Shown here piece after piece: positions 27,621-38,663 of a DNA stretch of 64,000 nt. A program made the position numbers and the translations under genes. The notes under the pieces were generated by a model. It searched no databases. It worked only from the letters and a program-made list of their open reading frames with translations, and was not told the origin of the DNA. How positions within the stretch are numbered: position 1 is the stretch's first letter; each line of letters opens with the position of its first letter. Origin of the DNA: Betaproteobacteria bacterium (GTDB lineage Bacteria > Pseudomonadota > Gammaproteobacteria > Burkholderiales > Rhodocyclaceae); assembly GCA_012026885.1 (NCBI GenBank), contig VEPL01000029.1:62001-126000 (forward strand), in the 5' to 3' direction.

Positions 27621-28307
27621 TCAGCGGCTGGCGCCCTCGCCGGCGTTGTGGATGATCCAGGTCAGGTAATAGCCGGCGCCGAAGCCGGCCTGGTTCGAGA
27701 AGATGAGACGCCCCTGTCCCTTGTAGACCATTTCCCAGCGGCTCCGGTCGCTGCCGAAATAGAAGGGGATGAAGGCCTTGCCGGTGATGTAGGCCCCTTG
27801 GTCCGAGGGCTGGCCGATGGCATCGAAGACCTGCTGCTGGGACATGCCGATCTTCACTTTGAGGAAGCGGCTGCCGGCAGCGGGCACGCCGGAAATCTCG
27901 CCCTGCCAGTCGTTGATGCCCTTGACTTGGGTACCCTGGCCGGCCTCGACCTTCGTCGAGTCGGTCACCGGCTTGTTCTTCGAAAGATCGTAACCGCCCG
28001 CGGCCGCCGCCGTCGGCGCGGCGGGTGCAGCGGCAGCCGGTGCCGCCTTCGCCTTGCTTGCCGGGACGCAGTCCTCTACCGGTTCCTTGCCCTTCGCCGT
28101 CGTTGTCTTTTTCGACTTCGTCTTGGGCTCGTCCTTGCAGACCGGCTTGCTCTCCACCACCGAAGCCGGCGCCGGTTCGGCAGCCTTGGGCGCCGGAGCT
28201 GGTGCGGGGGCCGGGTCCGGCTTGGGCGAATTGGACTGGCAGCCGGCAAACACGGCGGCGAAGAGCAGCACGAGCACCGGGGAGCGGGTGATGGGACGGG
28301 TTAGCAC
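27621..28307 (-). CDS. Lipoprotein with Pro/Ala/Lys linker and BamE/SmpA-like C-terminal domain
   Basis: 228 residues from a GTG at 28307, chosen because AAGGAT sits upstream and the lipobox FAAVFAGC then falls at a normal distance (Cys about 23). Residues ~25-130 are a low-complexity linker rich in PAPA, AAPA and charged TKSKK patches. The C-terminal ~90 residues contain KVKIGMSQQQVFDAIGQP, TGKAFIPFYFGSD and VYKGQGRLIF. The GM-xxx-V-xxxxG-x-P core is the BamE/SmpA/OmlA-type signature. It is predicted to be anchored in the outer membrane with the linker reaching into the periplasm. A paralogous domain is encoded at 31602-32096. Function unknown. Confidence 0.8.
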   Translation of the reverse strand: MLTRPITRSPVLVLLFAAVFAGCQSNSPKPDPAPAPAPAPKAAEPAPASVVESKPVCKDEPKTKSKKTTTAKGKEPVEDCVPASKAKAAPAAAAPAAPTAAAAGGYDLSKNKPVTDSTKVEAGQGTQVKGINDWQGEISGVPAAGSRFLKVKIGMSQQQVFDAIGQPSDQGAYITGKAFIPFYFGSDRSRWEMVYKGQGRLIFSNQAGFGAGYYLTWIIHNAGEGASR

Positions 28308-28434
28308 GGCGGATATCCTTGGTTTTCGCGTTGTACTGGAGCGCTGCCGGAGTATAGCGACAATCGCCGCTTGCCGGCACCGCTGCCGAGCGCTCAGGAG
28401 CGCCGCGACCCTACCCAAAGCGGGGCGTTTGCCG

Positions 28435-28440
28435 GATAAT
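28435..28440 (+). promoter_or_regulatory. Probable -10 element of tkt
   Basis: GATAAT followed by TCCGGCTTTT, 33 nt before the tkt ATG. The hexamer lies at the centre of the inverted repeat GCCGG-ATAATT-CCGGC (28431-28446), so a dimeric regulator could occlude it. Confidence 0.5.
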
Positions 28441-28472
28441 TCCGGCTTTTACGCCGGCTGGATTTCCGCACC

Positions 28473-30479
<2,007 letters not shown>

Positions 30480-30512
30480 TTCACCGCAGATTTTCAGAGA
30501 GAGGAGTAGTTC

Positions 30513-31541
30513 ATGGCTATCAAGGTTGCTATCAACGGTTTCGGTCGTATCGGTCGCTGCACGCTGCGCGCCATCTACGAGCAGGGACTGCAGAACGAAT
30601 TCGAGGTCGTCGCGATCAACGCCTCCGGCGACCTGGCGACCAACGCCCACCTGCTGAAGTACGACACCACGCACGGCCGCTTCACGACCCCGGTCGAGAC
30701 CGAGGGTGAAAACTGCATCATCATCGACGGCAAGAAGATCGCCTTCTACTCGACCAAGGACCCGAAGGGCGTCAACTGGGCAAGCCACGGCGTCGATGTC
30801 CTGCTCGAGTGCACCGGCGCCTACACCACCAAGGCCAAGGCTCAGGCCCTGCTCGAGCAGGGCGCCAAGCGCGTGCTGATCTCCGCCCCGGGTGGCGACG
30901 ACGTCGACACCACCATCGTCATGGGCGTCAACGAAGGCGCGCTGAAGGCCGGGCACACGGTCGTCTCCAACGCCTCGTGCACCACCAATTGCCTGGCCCC
31001 GGTCGCCAAGATCCTGTCCGACAGCATCGGGATCAAGTCCGGCCTGATGACCACCGTCCACGCCTACACCAACGACCAGGTCACCGTCGATGTCCGCCAC
31101 AAGGACCTGCGCCGCGCCCGTGCCGCCGCCGCCAACATCATCCCGACCAAGACCGGCGCCGCCAAGGCCGTCGGCCTTGTGCTTCCGCAACTGGTCGGCA
31201 AGTTCGACGGTTTCGCCTTGCGCGTGCCGACCATCAACGTCTCGCTGGTCGACCTGACCTTCACCGCCGAGCGCGCCACCACCAAGGACGAAATCAACAC
31301 CCTGATGACCGCCGCCGCCAACGGCCCGCTCAAGGGCATCATGGCGGTCAACACCGAGCCGCTGGTCTCAAGCGACTTCAATCACACCACCGTCTCGTCG
31401 ACCTTCGACGCCACGCAGACCCGCGTGCTCAAGGCCGAAGACGGCTCGACCCTGGTCAAGGTGCTGGCGTGGTACGACAACGAGTGGGGTTATTCCTGCC
31501 GCATGCTCGATGCCGCCCGCGCCTGGATGAACGCCAAGTAG
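30513..31541 (+). CDS. gap: Glyceraldehyde-3-phosphate dehydrogenase, type I
   Basis: 342 residues. Catalytic Cys156 (SNASCTTNC) and His183 (TVHAYTNDQ) are present; NAD-fold glycines are in INGFGRIGR. The cofactor loop at 34-40 reads AINASGD: the Asp that makes the enzyme NAD-specific (AINDL in E. coli GapA) is replaced by Ala. The S-loop [15 protein letters not shown] resembles the GapB/chloroplast type. Both suggest that NADP(H) can be used, favouring the biosynthetic direction. RBS GAGAGGAG before the ATG. It is followed by a strong terminator. Confidence 0.96.
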   Translation: MAIKVAINGFGRIGRCTLRAIYEQGLQNEFEVVAINASGDLATNAHLLKYDTTHGRFTTPVETEGENCIIIDGKKIAFYSTKDPKGVNWASHGVDVLLECTGAYTTKAKAQALLEQGAKRVLISAPGGDDVDTTIVMGVNEGALKAGHTVVSNASCTTNCLAPVAKILSDSIGIKSGLMTTVHAYTNDQVTVDVRHKDLRRARAAAANIIPTKTGAAKAVGLVLPQLVGKFDGFALRVPTINVSLVDLTFTAERATTKDEINTLMTAAANGPLKGIMAVNTEPLVSSDFNHTTVSSTFDATQTRVLKAEDGSTLVKVLAWYDNEWGYSCRMLDAARAWMNAK

Positions 31542-31554
31542 TCATAAGGCAACC

Positions 31555-31578
31555 GGGGCCGCAAGGCCCCTTTTCTTT
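31555..31578 (+). terminator. Rho-independent terminator after gap
   Basis: GGGGCC (31555-31560), loop GCAA, GGCCCC (31565-31570), then TTTTCTTT. It ends the tkt-gap transcript. Confidence 0.9.
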
Positions 31579-31601
31579 GCACTTCCCACGGAGAAACGAC
31601 A

Positions 31602-32096
31602 ATGAAGCAACTGCCCCGCCTCGCACTCAGCCTCATCGCCGCCCTTGCCTTCACCGCGGCCCACGCCGCCGACGACAAGCCCGCCGAAGCCGCCAAGCCA
31701 GCCGGTGAAGCCGCCGAAGCGGCCAAGCCGGCCAACGGCACCAAGGCGACGGACGGTGCGAAGCCGGCAGCCGAGGCGCCAGCGCCGGTCATCGTCGGCA
31801 ACCCGCCTGCCGACCACCCCTTCGGCAAGCTCAAGATCGGCATGAAGTACGAGGAAGTCATCGCCATCGTCGGCAAGCCGACCAACCAGCAGAGCTGGTG
31901 CACCGGCAAGCAGCACATCCCCTTCTATTTCGGCGACGACAAGGGCCGTGCCGAGTCCTACTTCAAGGGTATGGGCAAGCTCGATTTCAATGCCGGCGTC
32001 ACCATGCTGCCGTTCCGGATCTGCAAGGGCTCGGACCCGACGACGCTGATCTACGTCGAGTACAACCCGGAAGCCACCGGCGAACTGCCCAAGTAA
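31602..32096 (+). CDS. Secreted BamE/SmpA-like small protein
   Basis: 164 residues. Signal peptide LALSLIAALAFTAAHA (cleavage near residue 24), a short Lys/Ala/Glu-rich linker, then a C-terminal domain with KLKIGMKYEEVIAIVGKP, TGKQHIPFYFGDD and YFKGMGKLDF. The domain is closely related to that of the lipoprotein at 27621-28307, but here the protein lacks a lipobox and should be free in the periplasm. CysSer-type residues (SWCTGK and RICKGS) could form a disulfide. ATG preceded by GGAG. It lies between gap and epd after the gap terminator. Role unknown. Confidence 0.8.
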   Translation: MKQLPRLALSLIAALAFTAAHAADDKPAEAAKPAGEAAEAAKPANGTKATDGAKPAAEAPAPVIVGNPPADHPFGKLKIGMKYEEVIAIVGKPTNQQSWCTGKQHIPFYFGDDKGRAESYFKGMGKLDFNAGVTMLPFRICKGSDPTTLIYVEYNPEATGELPK

Positions 32097-32118
32097 GGTC
32101 AACGGTCGACCGCACGCG

Positions 32119-33150
32119 ATGCCCCTGCGCCTGGCAATCAACGGCTACGGCCGTATCGGCCGTTGCTTCCTGCGCGCGCTGCTCGAGTCGCCGGCGGCGC
32201 TCGCGCTGCGCGTGACCGCCATCAACGAGCCGGCCGACCTCGACAGCATGGCCTACCTGACCCGCTACGACTCGACGCACGGCCGTTTTCCCGGCCGCGT
32301 CGAAGCGGTCGGCGGTTCGCTCAGCATCGACGGCCGGACGATCCGCGTCAGCCACGCCGCGACGCCCGAGGAGACCGACTGGCGCGGCATCGACCTCGTC
32401 GTCGAGTGCTCCGGGCGCTACGCCCGCCGCGACGAACTGGACCGCTTCCTGGCAGCCGGCTGCCCGCGCGTGCTCCTGTCGCACCCGGGCGCTTCGGCCG
32501 CCGATGTCGATGCGACGATCGTCGCCGGCATCAATGAGGACAGCCTGACCGGCAGCGAGCACCTGGTTTCCGCGGCATCCTGCACCACCAATGCCGTCGT
32601 TCCGCTGCTCGACCTGATCCACCGCGAGATCGGCATCGACGAGGTATTGCTGACCACGCTGCATTCGGTAATGAACGACCAGCCGCTGATCGACGGCTAT
32701 CACCACCCCGACTTGCGCCGCACCCGCTCGGCCATGCAGTCGATCATCCCGGTGTCGACCGGCCTCGCACGCGGCGTCGAGCGCCTGTTGCCGGCACTGG
32801 CCGGCCGCGTCCAGGCCAAGGCGATCCGCGTCCCGACCCTGAACGTCTCGGCCATCGACCTGACGATCGCGACGCAACGCCCGGTTTCGGCCCACAGCGT
32901 GAACCACCTGCTTGCAGCGGCGGCAGCCGGCTCGCTGCGCAGCCGCATCGCCTATTCGGAAGCGGCACACGCCTCGATCGACTTCAACCACGACCCGCAT
33001 TCGGCCATCGTCGACGGCAGCCAGACGCGCACCGCCGGCAGCCACCTGCTCAACCTGTTCGTCTGGTTCGACAACGAATGGGGTTTTGCCAACCGCCTGC
33101 TCGAGGTCGCCGCGCACTGGTCGCGCCTGTGGCCCGCGCGCCATCACTGA
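32119..33150 (+). CDS. epd: Erythrose-4-phosphate dehydrogenase (Epd), GAPDH paralogue
   Basis: 343 residues. Catalytic Cys155 (SAASCTTN) and His182 (LHSVMNDQ) are present. Epd rather than GAPDH is indicated by [48 protein letters not shown] and [17 protein letters not shown], all close to E. coli Epd (recalled). It oxidises erythrose 4-phosphate to 4-phosphoerythronate, the first step of DXP-dependent pyridoxal phosphate synthesis; pdxA is also in this window. The order epd-pgk-...-fba is the known E. coli arrangement. A second GAPDH function cannot be excluded. Confidence 0.88.
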   Translation: MPLRLAINGYGRIGRCFLRALLESPAALALRVTAINEPADLDSMAYLTRYDSTHGRFPGRVEAVGGSLSIDGRTIRVSHAATPEETDWRGIDLVVECSGRYARRDELDRFLAAGCPRVLLSHPGASAADVDATIVAGINEDSLTGSEHLVSAASCTTNAVVPLLDLIHREIGIDEVLLTTLHSVMNDQPLIDGYHHPDLRRTRSAMQSIIPVSTGLARGVERLLPALAGRVQAKAIRVPTLNVSAIDLTIATQRPVSAHSVNHLLAAAAAGSLRSRIAYSEAAHASIDFNHDPHSAIVDGSQTRTAGSHLLNLFVWFDNEWGFANRLLEVAAHWSRLWPARHH

Positions 33151-33170
33151 ATCGACCTGGAGAACAAGCC

Positions 33171-34355
33171 ATGAACGTCATCAAGCTGACCGACCTCGAC
33201 GTATCCGGAAAACGCGTCTTCATCCGCGCCGACCTCAACGTGCCGCAGGACGAGGCCGGCAACATCACCGAGGACACGCGCATCCGTGCCTCGCTGCCGT
33301 CGATCCGCTACTGCCTCGAGAAGGGGGCCGCGGTGATGGTCACCTCGCACCTCGGCCGTCCGACCGAAGGCGAATTGACTCCCGAGGATACGCTGATGCC
33401 GGTCGCCGTCCGCCTCGGCCAACTGCTGCACGTGCCGGTGCACCTGATCCAGGACTGGGTCGACGGCGGTTTCACGGTCAAGCCTGGCGAAGTGGTCCTG
33501 CTCGAAAACTGCCGCGTCAACAAGGGCGAGAAGAAGAACAATGACGAGCTGGCGCAGAAGATGGCCAAACTCTGCGACATCTACGTCAACGATGCCTTCG
33601 GCACCGCCCACCGCGCCGAGGCGACGACCCACGGCATCGCCAGACACGCCCCGGTCGCCTGCGCCGGCGTGCTGATGGGCGCCGAGATCGACGCGCTGTC
33701 GCGCGCCCTGCACGAACCGAAGCGGCCGCTGGTCGCCATCGTCGGCGGCGCGAAGGTTTCCTCCAAGCTGACCATCCTCAGGTCGCTGGCCGACAAGGTC
33801 GACCAGCTGATCGTCGGCGGCGGCATCGCCAATACCTTCCTGCTCGCTTCCGGCAAGCGCATCGGCGACTCGCTGGCCGAGCCCGACCTCGTCAAGGAAG
33901 CGCACGCCATCATGGACATCATGAAGGCGCGCGGCGCCGAAGTGCCGCTGCCGACCGACGTCGTCGTCGCCGACGAAGTCTCGGCGCTGGCCCGCGCCAA
34001 CAAGATTTCGGTCGACGACGTCGCCGCCCACGACCGCATCCTCGACGTCGGCCCGAAGACCGCGGCGCGCCTGGCCGAGATCGTCGCCCATGCCGGCACC
34101 ATCGTCTGGAACGGCCCGGTCGGCGTCTTCGAGCATGCCCAGTTCGCCGGCGGCACCAAGATGCTGGCCTCGGCCATCGCCCACTCGGAGGCCTTCTCGA
34201 TCGCCGGGGGCGGCGACACGCTGGCGGCCATCGCCAAATTCCACATCGCCGACGACATCGGCTACATCTCGACCGGCGGCGGCGCCTTCCTCGAGTTCCT
34301 CGAGGGCAAGACCCTGCCGGCCATCGCCGTGCTCGAGGAACGGGCGACAAAATAG
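33171..34355 (+). CDS. pgk: Phosphoglycerate kinase
   Basis: 394 residues. Opens [23 protein letters not shown] (first 20 of these residues typical of Pgk), then [10 protein letters not shown] with the substrate-binding His/Arg, [12 protein letters not shown], and the C-terminal GGGDTLAAI nucleotide loop. The ATG at 33171 has CTGGAG upstream; an upstream in-frame extension into epd is not supported. It is 20 nt after epd, so likely co-transcribed. It works in glycolysis, gluconeogenesis or the Calvin cycle. Confidence 0.97.
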   Translation: MNVIKLTDLDVSGKRVFIRADLNVPQDEAGNITEDTRIRASLPSIRYCLEKGAAVMVTSHLGRPTEGELTPEDTLMPVAVRLGQLLHVPVHLIQDWVDGGFTVKPGEVVLLENCRVNKGEKKNNDELAQKMAKLCDIYVNDAFGTAHRAEATTHGIARHAPVACAGVLMGAEIDALSRALHEPKRPLVAIVGGAKVSSKLTILRSLADKVDQLIVGGGIANTFLLASGKRIGDSLAEPDLVKEAHAIMDIMKARGAEVPLPTDVVVADEVSALARANKISVDDVAAHDRILDVGPKTAARLAEIVAHAGTIVWNGPVGVFEHAQFAGGTKMLASAIAHSEAFSIAGGGDTLAAIAKFHIADDIGYISTGGGAFLEFLEGKTLPAIAVLEERATK

Positions 34356-34406
34356 GCCTTTTTGCCGCGTCGACCGCGGCAGCCACGGAATCTTCAGGAA
34401 ATCACC

Positions 34407-35840
34407 ATGTCCCGCCACACCAAGATCGTCGCCACGCTCGGCCCTGCATCGTCCTCGACCGAGGTACTCGAAAGCCTTGTCGCGGCCGGCGTTGACGTTG
34501 TCCGCATGAACTTCTCGCACGGCGCCGCCGCCGACCATCAGGAGCGCGCTGCGAAGATTCGTGCGGCGGCGGCCAAACTCGGGCGGACGGTCGGCATCCT
34601 CGGCGACCTGCAGGGTCCTAAGATCCGTGTCGGCCGCTTCGCGGAGGGAAAAACCACGCTGATCGCCGGCGCCCCGTTCATCCTCGATGCCAGCTGCGCG
34701 CTCGGCGACGACGCGCGGGTCGGCCTCGACTACAAGGAACTGCCCAAGGACGTCCGTCACGGCGACATTCTCCTGCTCGACGACGGCCGCCTGAAACTCC
34801 AGGTCGAGGCCGTGCGCGGTGCCGAGATCCATACCCGCGTGCTGGTTGGCGGCGAGCTGTCGAACAACAAGGGCATCAATCGCCAGGGCGGCGGCCTGAC
34901 CGCGCCGGCCCTGACCGCCAAGGATATGGACGACATCAAGACGGCCGCGCAGATCGGCGTCGACTTCGTCGCCGTTTCCTTTCCCAAGAGCGCCGCCGAC
35001 ATGTACATGGCCCGCCAGCTCCTGCGCGCCGCCGGTAGCCAGGCCGTGCTGATCGCCAAGATCGAGCGGGTCGAGGCGATCACCAATCTCGAGGAAATCC
35101 TCGACGCCTCCGACGGCATCATGGTCGCCCGCGGCGATCTTGCAGTCGAAGTCGGTGACGCCACCGTGCCGGCGTTGCAGAAGAAGATGATCCGCATGGC
35201 ACGCGACCGCAACAAGCTGACCATCACGGCGACGCAAATGATGGAATCGATGATCCACTCGCCGGTACCGACCCGCGCCGAAGTCTCCGACGTCGCCAAC
35301 GCCGTCCTCGACGGTACCGACGCGGTGATGCTCTCCGCCGAGACGGCGAGCGGCAAGTACCCGGTGGAAACCGTGGAATCGATGGCACGCGTCTGCGTCG
35401 AGGCCGAGCGTTCGGCGGAGGTGACGCTCGACCGCGAATTCCTCGACCGCGTGTTCACGCGCATCGACCAGTCGGTGGCGATGGCGGCGATCTGGACCGC
35501 GCATCACCTCAAGGTGAAGGCCATCGCGGCATTGACCCAATCCGGTTCGACCGCGCTCTGGATGAGCCGCCTCAACTGCGGCGTGCCGATCTACGCGCTG
35601 ACGCCGGATGCCGGATCGGTGGCGCGCATGGCGCTCTATCGCGAAGTCTACCCTCTGGCCATGACCCAGCAACACACCGACCGCGACCGCCTGCTGGCCG
35701 AGGCCGAAGCGCTCCTGATCGAGCGCGGCGTCGTCCAGGACGGCGACCTCATCGTGCTGACCATCGGCGAACCGATCGGCACGACCGGCGGCACCAACAC
35801 GCTCAAGATCGTACGCGTCGGCGAGCACGCCCTGCCTTGA
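34407..35840 (+). CDS. pyk: Pyruvate kinase
   Basis: 477 residues. KIVATLGPASSS, MNFSHG with the conserved Arg before it, LGDLQGPKIRVG, the active-site region AKIERVEAITNLEEIL, and MVARGDLAVEVG are intact. The regulatory C-terminal domain is present. The ATG at 34407 has CAGGAAA upstream. The 51-nt spacer from pgk holds the inverted repeat GCCGCG-TCGAC-CGCGGC (34364-34380). It gives ATP and pyruvate from phosphoenolpyruvate. Confidence 0.97.
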   Translation: MSRHTKIVATLGPASSSTEVLESLVAAGVDVVRMNFSHGAAADHQERAAKIRAAAAKLGRTVGILGDLQGPKIRVGRFAEGKTTLIAGAPFILDASCALGDDARVGLDYKELPKDVRHGDILLLDDGRLKLQVEAVRGAEIHTRVLVGGELSNNKGINRQGGGLTAPALTAKDMDDIKTAAQIGVDFVAVSFPKSAADMYMARQLLRAAGSQAVLIAKIERVEAITNLEEILDASDGIMVARGDLAVEVGDATVPALQKKMIRMARDRNKLTITATQMMESMIHSPVPTRAEVSDVANAVLDGTDAVMLSAETASGKYPVETVESMARVCVEAERSAEVTLDREFLDRVFTRIDQSVAMAAIWTAHHLKVKAIAALTQSGSTALWMSRLNCGVPIYALTPDAGSVARMALYREVYPLAMTQQHTDRDRLLAEAEALLIERGVVQDGDLIVLTIGEPIGTTGGTNTLKIVRVGEHALP

Positions 35841-35852
35841 GGGCCGCGCCGC

Positions 35853-36299
35853 CTAGCCCGCCCGGCGTTCCCGCGCTGGCGGGGCGTTCTGACCGCCTTC
35901 CGCAAGCCAGGCTTGCAGCAAGGGAACGTAATCCAGGTCGGTGACCATGATGTGGTTATAGAACCAGCCGTTAATCAGGTAATGTACCCGGTCGGCAACC
36001 TCGTCCAGATTCAGGTGCCGGGCTTCGTCGAGCAGTTCGACGAACATTGCACGAAACTGCCGGTGCAGCGCCCGGTGCTCCTCGAGGCGGGGATACCCGC
36101 AACGCGCCAAGAGGTCTTCTTCCTCCCGGAAATGCTCGATCACGTAGTTGCTGAGGGTCGCGAGCGTCTTCATCATGCGGATCTGGTCGCCCTTGCCCTC
36201 GAACGTGGCGGCCAGGTCGAACAACTGCTTATGCTGGGCGTCGATGGCGTCGATGCCGAAGACCAGCTTGTCCGACCATTCCGAAAGTGCGCCCTTCAT
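35853..36299 (-). CDS. Bacteriohemerythrin
   Basis: 148 residues, single hemerythrin domain. The di-iron ligands are visible in order: DAQHKQLFDL, NYVIEHFREEEDLLARCGYP, EEHRALHRQF and WFYNHIMVTDLDYVPLL. It binds O2 reversibly at a diiron site; no fused signalling domain is present, so oxygen storage, delivery or sensing is likely. The ATG at 36299 is preferred to 36314 because GAGGG lies 9 nt ahead. It is on the opposite strand between pyk and fba, converging with pyk at 12 nt. Confidence 0.92.
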   Translation of the reverse strand: MKGALSEWSDKLVFGIDAIDAQHKQLFDLAATFEGKGDQIRMMKTLATLSNYVIEHFREEEDLLARCGYPRLEEHRALHRQFRAMFVELLDEARHLNLDEVADRVHYLINGWFYNHIMVTDLDYVPLLQAWLAEGGQNAPPARERRAG

Positions 36300-36421
36300 G
36301 AGTTCAACCCTCATTGTTTTTGTTCATCGACAATAGTCGACATTCGCAGGACGGGAAAATTCCCCGCCGAACCACGCCCGAATTTCCGCTCGCCGGCGCA
36401 GCTGCCGGAGTGCCGGGCTGG

Positions 36422-36427
36422 TAGAAT
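36422..36427 (+). promoter_or_regulatory. Probable -10 element of fba
   Basis: TAGAAT preceded by GG, 46 nt before the fba ATG. An AGGTCGACGT palindrome-like motif follows at 36431-36440, within the likely start region. Confidence 0.45.
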
Positions 36428-36472
36428 CACAGGTCGACGTCCGCCCTTGCGACCACCGAACAGGAGAATTCC

Positions 36473-37537
36473 ATGCCGCTCGTTTCCATGCGCCAACTGC
36501 TCGACCATGCTGCCGAAAACAGCTACGGCCTGCCCGCCTTCAACGTCAACAACATGGAGCAGGTCTGGGCCATCATGGAGGCTGCCAGCCAGGTCGATGC
36601 CCCGGTGATCATGCAAGCCTCGGCCGGTGCCCGCAAATACGCCGGAGAGCCGTTCCTGCGCCACCAGATCCTTGCCGCGCTCGAAGCCTACCCGCACATC
36701 CCCATCGTCATGCACCAGGACCACGGCCAGAGCCCGGCGGTGTGCATGGCAGCCATCCGTTCCGGCTTCACCTCGGTGATGATGGACGGCTCCCTGCAGG
36801 CTGACGGCAAGAGTGTCGCCACCTACGAATACAACGTCGATGTGACCCGCAAGGTCGTCGAATTCGCGCACAGCATTGGCGTCTCCGTCGAAGGCGAACT
36901 GGGCGTGCTGGGCAGTCTGGAAACCATGAAGGCGGACAAGGAAGACGGCCACGGTGCCGAAGGCCACATGACCCGCGAAGACCTGCTCACCGACGTCGAG
37001 CAGGCCGCCGACTTCGTCAAGCAGACCAACTGCGATGCACTGGCCATCGCCATCGGCACCAGCCACGGTGCCTACAAGTTTACCAAGAAGCCGACCGGCG
37101 ACATCCTCGCCATCGACCGCATCGCGGAAATCCACGCCCGCATCCCGAACACCCACCTCGTCATGCACGGGTCGTCGTCCGTGCCGCAGGACCTGCTCGC
37201 CGAAATCCGCCAGTTCGGCGGCGACATGAAGGAAACCTACGGCGTGCCGGTCGAGGAAATCGTCAAGGGCATCGCCCACGGCGTGCGCAAGGTCAACATC
37301 GACACCGATATCCGCCTGGCGATGACCGGCGCCATCCGCCGCTACCTGGCCGAGCACCCGGACAAGTTCGACCCGCGCGACTACCTGAAGCCCGCCCGCG
37401 AAGCCGCCAAGAAGATCTGCCTCGCCCGCTTCGAGGCCTTCGGCACTGCCGGCCAGGCCGGCAAGATCAAGGCAATCCCGCTCGAGAAGATGGCCGAACG
37501 CTACGCCAAGGGCGAACTGAACCAGATCGTCAGGTAG
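36473..37537 (+). CDS. fba: Fructose-bisphosphate aldolase class II
   Basis: 354 residues. Zinc and catalytic residues are in [10 protein letters not shown] (Asp83, His84); SVMMDGS and [10 protein letters not shown] with the conserved Glu, HGAYKF and MHGSSSVP complete the class II (CbbA-like) pattern. It cleaves or makes fructose-1,6-bisphosphate and can make sedoheptulose-1,7-bisphosphate in the Calvin cycle. ATG with CAGGAG upstream. It has its own promoter because the hemerythrin gene breaks the strand. Confidence 0.97.
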   Translation: MPLVSMRQLLDHAAENSYGLPAFNVNNMEQVWAIMEAASQVDAPVIMQASAGARKYAGEPFLRHQILAALEAYPHIPIVMHQDHGQSPAVCMAAIRSGFTSVMMDGSLQADGKSVATYEYNVDVTRKVVEFAHSIGVSVEGELGVLGSLETMKADKEDGHGAEGHMTREDLLTDVEQAADFVKQTNCDALAIAIGTSHGAYKFTKKPTGDILAIDRIAEIHARIPNTHLVMHGSSSVPQDLLAEIRQFGGDMKETYGVPVEEIVKGIAHGVRKVNIDTDIRLAMTGAIRRYLAEHPDKFDPRDYLKPAREAAKKICLARFEAFGTAGQAGKIKAIPLEKMAERYAKGELNQIVR

Positions 37538-37646
37538 CCCGCACGGGTTGCCTGCCAAGGCACCCGCAGGCTCCACGCGCCCGGCACCCTTGGGCGGCCC
37601 GGCGAACTGCGCGATAATGGCCTGTCATTTCCGCTCCAGAGTCCTC

Positions 37647-38663
37647 ATGCCGCCGCTACGCCTGCTCGCTATCCTCGCTGCCCTCGTGCTGGGCATCACG
37701 GCCGCGCAGGCCCAGCAACGGCAGCGAATCACCCTCGTCGTCCCCGGCCCCGGAGCGATCTCCTACCTCCCGGCAGAACTGATTTCGCGCATCGGCGCCG
37801 ACCGCGCTGAGGGGGTGGAGGTGCAGGTCACCTACGCCACGGGCGGCGCCACTGCGCTTGCGGACCTCCTCGAGAACAATGCCGATTTCGCGGTGACCGG
37901 CATGCCGGCGGCGATGTCGACCCAGCTCAAGGACCCCCGACTCGTTGCGCTCGCGCCGGTCAACGATTTGCCGCTCTACGTCCTCCTCGTGCGCAAGGGC
38001 TTGCAAGGCGAGGTCAGGAAAGTTGGCGACCTGCGCGGACGGGCCATCGGGTTCCACAGCGATTCGACGGCAACCAAGACGACTTCGCAACAGGTGCTCG
38101 AGCTGATGTTCCGGCGTGGCGGCCTGAAGCCCGACAGCTACCGCAAGGTCGTCGTCGGCCGGCGCTGGGAGTCGGAGTCCCTGATGCTGAAGAATGGCGA
38201 AGCCGATGCCGTGATGAGCGACGAACCGCACGCCAGCCGCATGGTGGCGGAAAAGATCGCTTTCCCGCTGGTCCATCTCGGTGATCCCGAGACCGCCCGC
38301 AACTTCGCTGGTGCCGGTTTCCTGCGCGGCACCCTGATCAGCCGGCGCGACCTCGTCGAAAAGGACCCTGCCCGGGCCGCGGTCATGGTCCGCATCCTCC
38401 AGCGAACCCTGCAGTGGATGGCGGCTCGCCCCCCCGAGGAAATCGTTGCCAAGCTCGACATCGCCAGCGCCGACGAGCGCGCTCAGCTTGTCGCACTGTT
38501 GCGCAAGTACCCGCGCCAGTACAGCGCGGACGGCAAGTTTTCGACCCGCCAGCTGCGCGAAACCGAGATATTCTTCATCGACTCCCAGGCCGGCAACCAG
38601 GCTGCTGAAGCCTTCCGCATCGAATCGATGGTCATCGACAAGTGGGCGGGCCGCAAGAACTGA
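37647..38663 (+). CDS. NMT1/SsuA-like periplasmic substrate-binding protein
   Basis: 338 residues. Signal peptide LLAILAALVLGITAAQA (cleavage near residue 21). The mature part ITLVVPGPGAISYLPAEL, VQVTYATGGATALADLLENNADFAVTGMPAAM and LRGRAIGFHSDSTATKTTSQQ is the NMT1/THI5-like fold used for sulfonate, nitrate, thiamine-precursor or aromatic ligands. A GATAAT element lies at 37613. No ABC permease or ATPase is near. Its TGA overlaps the ATG of a membrane sensor (TGATG), so it more likely feeds a signalling pathway than transport. Ligand unknown. Confidence 0.85.
   Translation: MPPLRLLAILAALVLGITAAQAQQRQRITLVVPGPGAISYLPAELISRIGADRAEGVEVQVTYATGGATALADLLENNADFAVTGMPAAMSTQLKDPRLVALAPVNDLPLYVLLVRKGLQGEVRKVGDLRGRAIGFHSDSTATKTTSQQVLELMFRRGGLKPDSYRKVVVGRRWESESLMLKNGEADAVMSDEPHASRMVAEKIAFPLVHLGDPETARNFAGAGFLRGTLISRRDLVEKDPARAAVMVRILQRTLQWMAARPPEEIVAKLDIASADERAQLVALLRKYPRQYSADGKFSTRQLRETEIFFIDSQAGNQAAEAFRIESMVIDKWAGRKN

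Noticed and set aside
33144-35828. Very long open frame (894 codons) on the minus strand opposite pgk and pyk
   Set aside because: It is the mirror of GC-rich codon bias in two well-recognised enzymes; the translation is low-complexity in Arg, Gly and Asp with no domain.
36299-36314. Upstream ATG at 36314 as hemerythrin start
   Set aside because: No ribosome site precedes it, while GAGGG is placed well for 36299.
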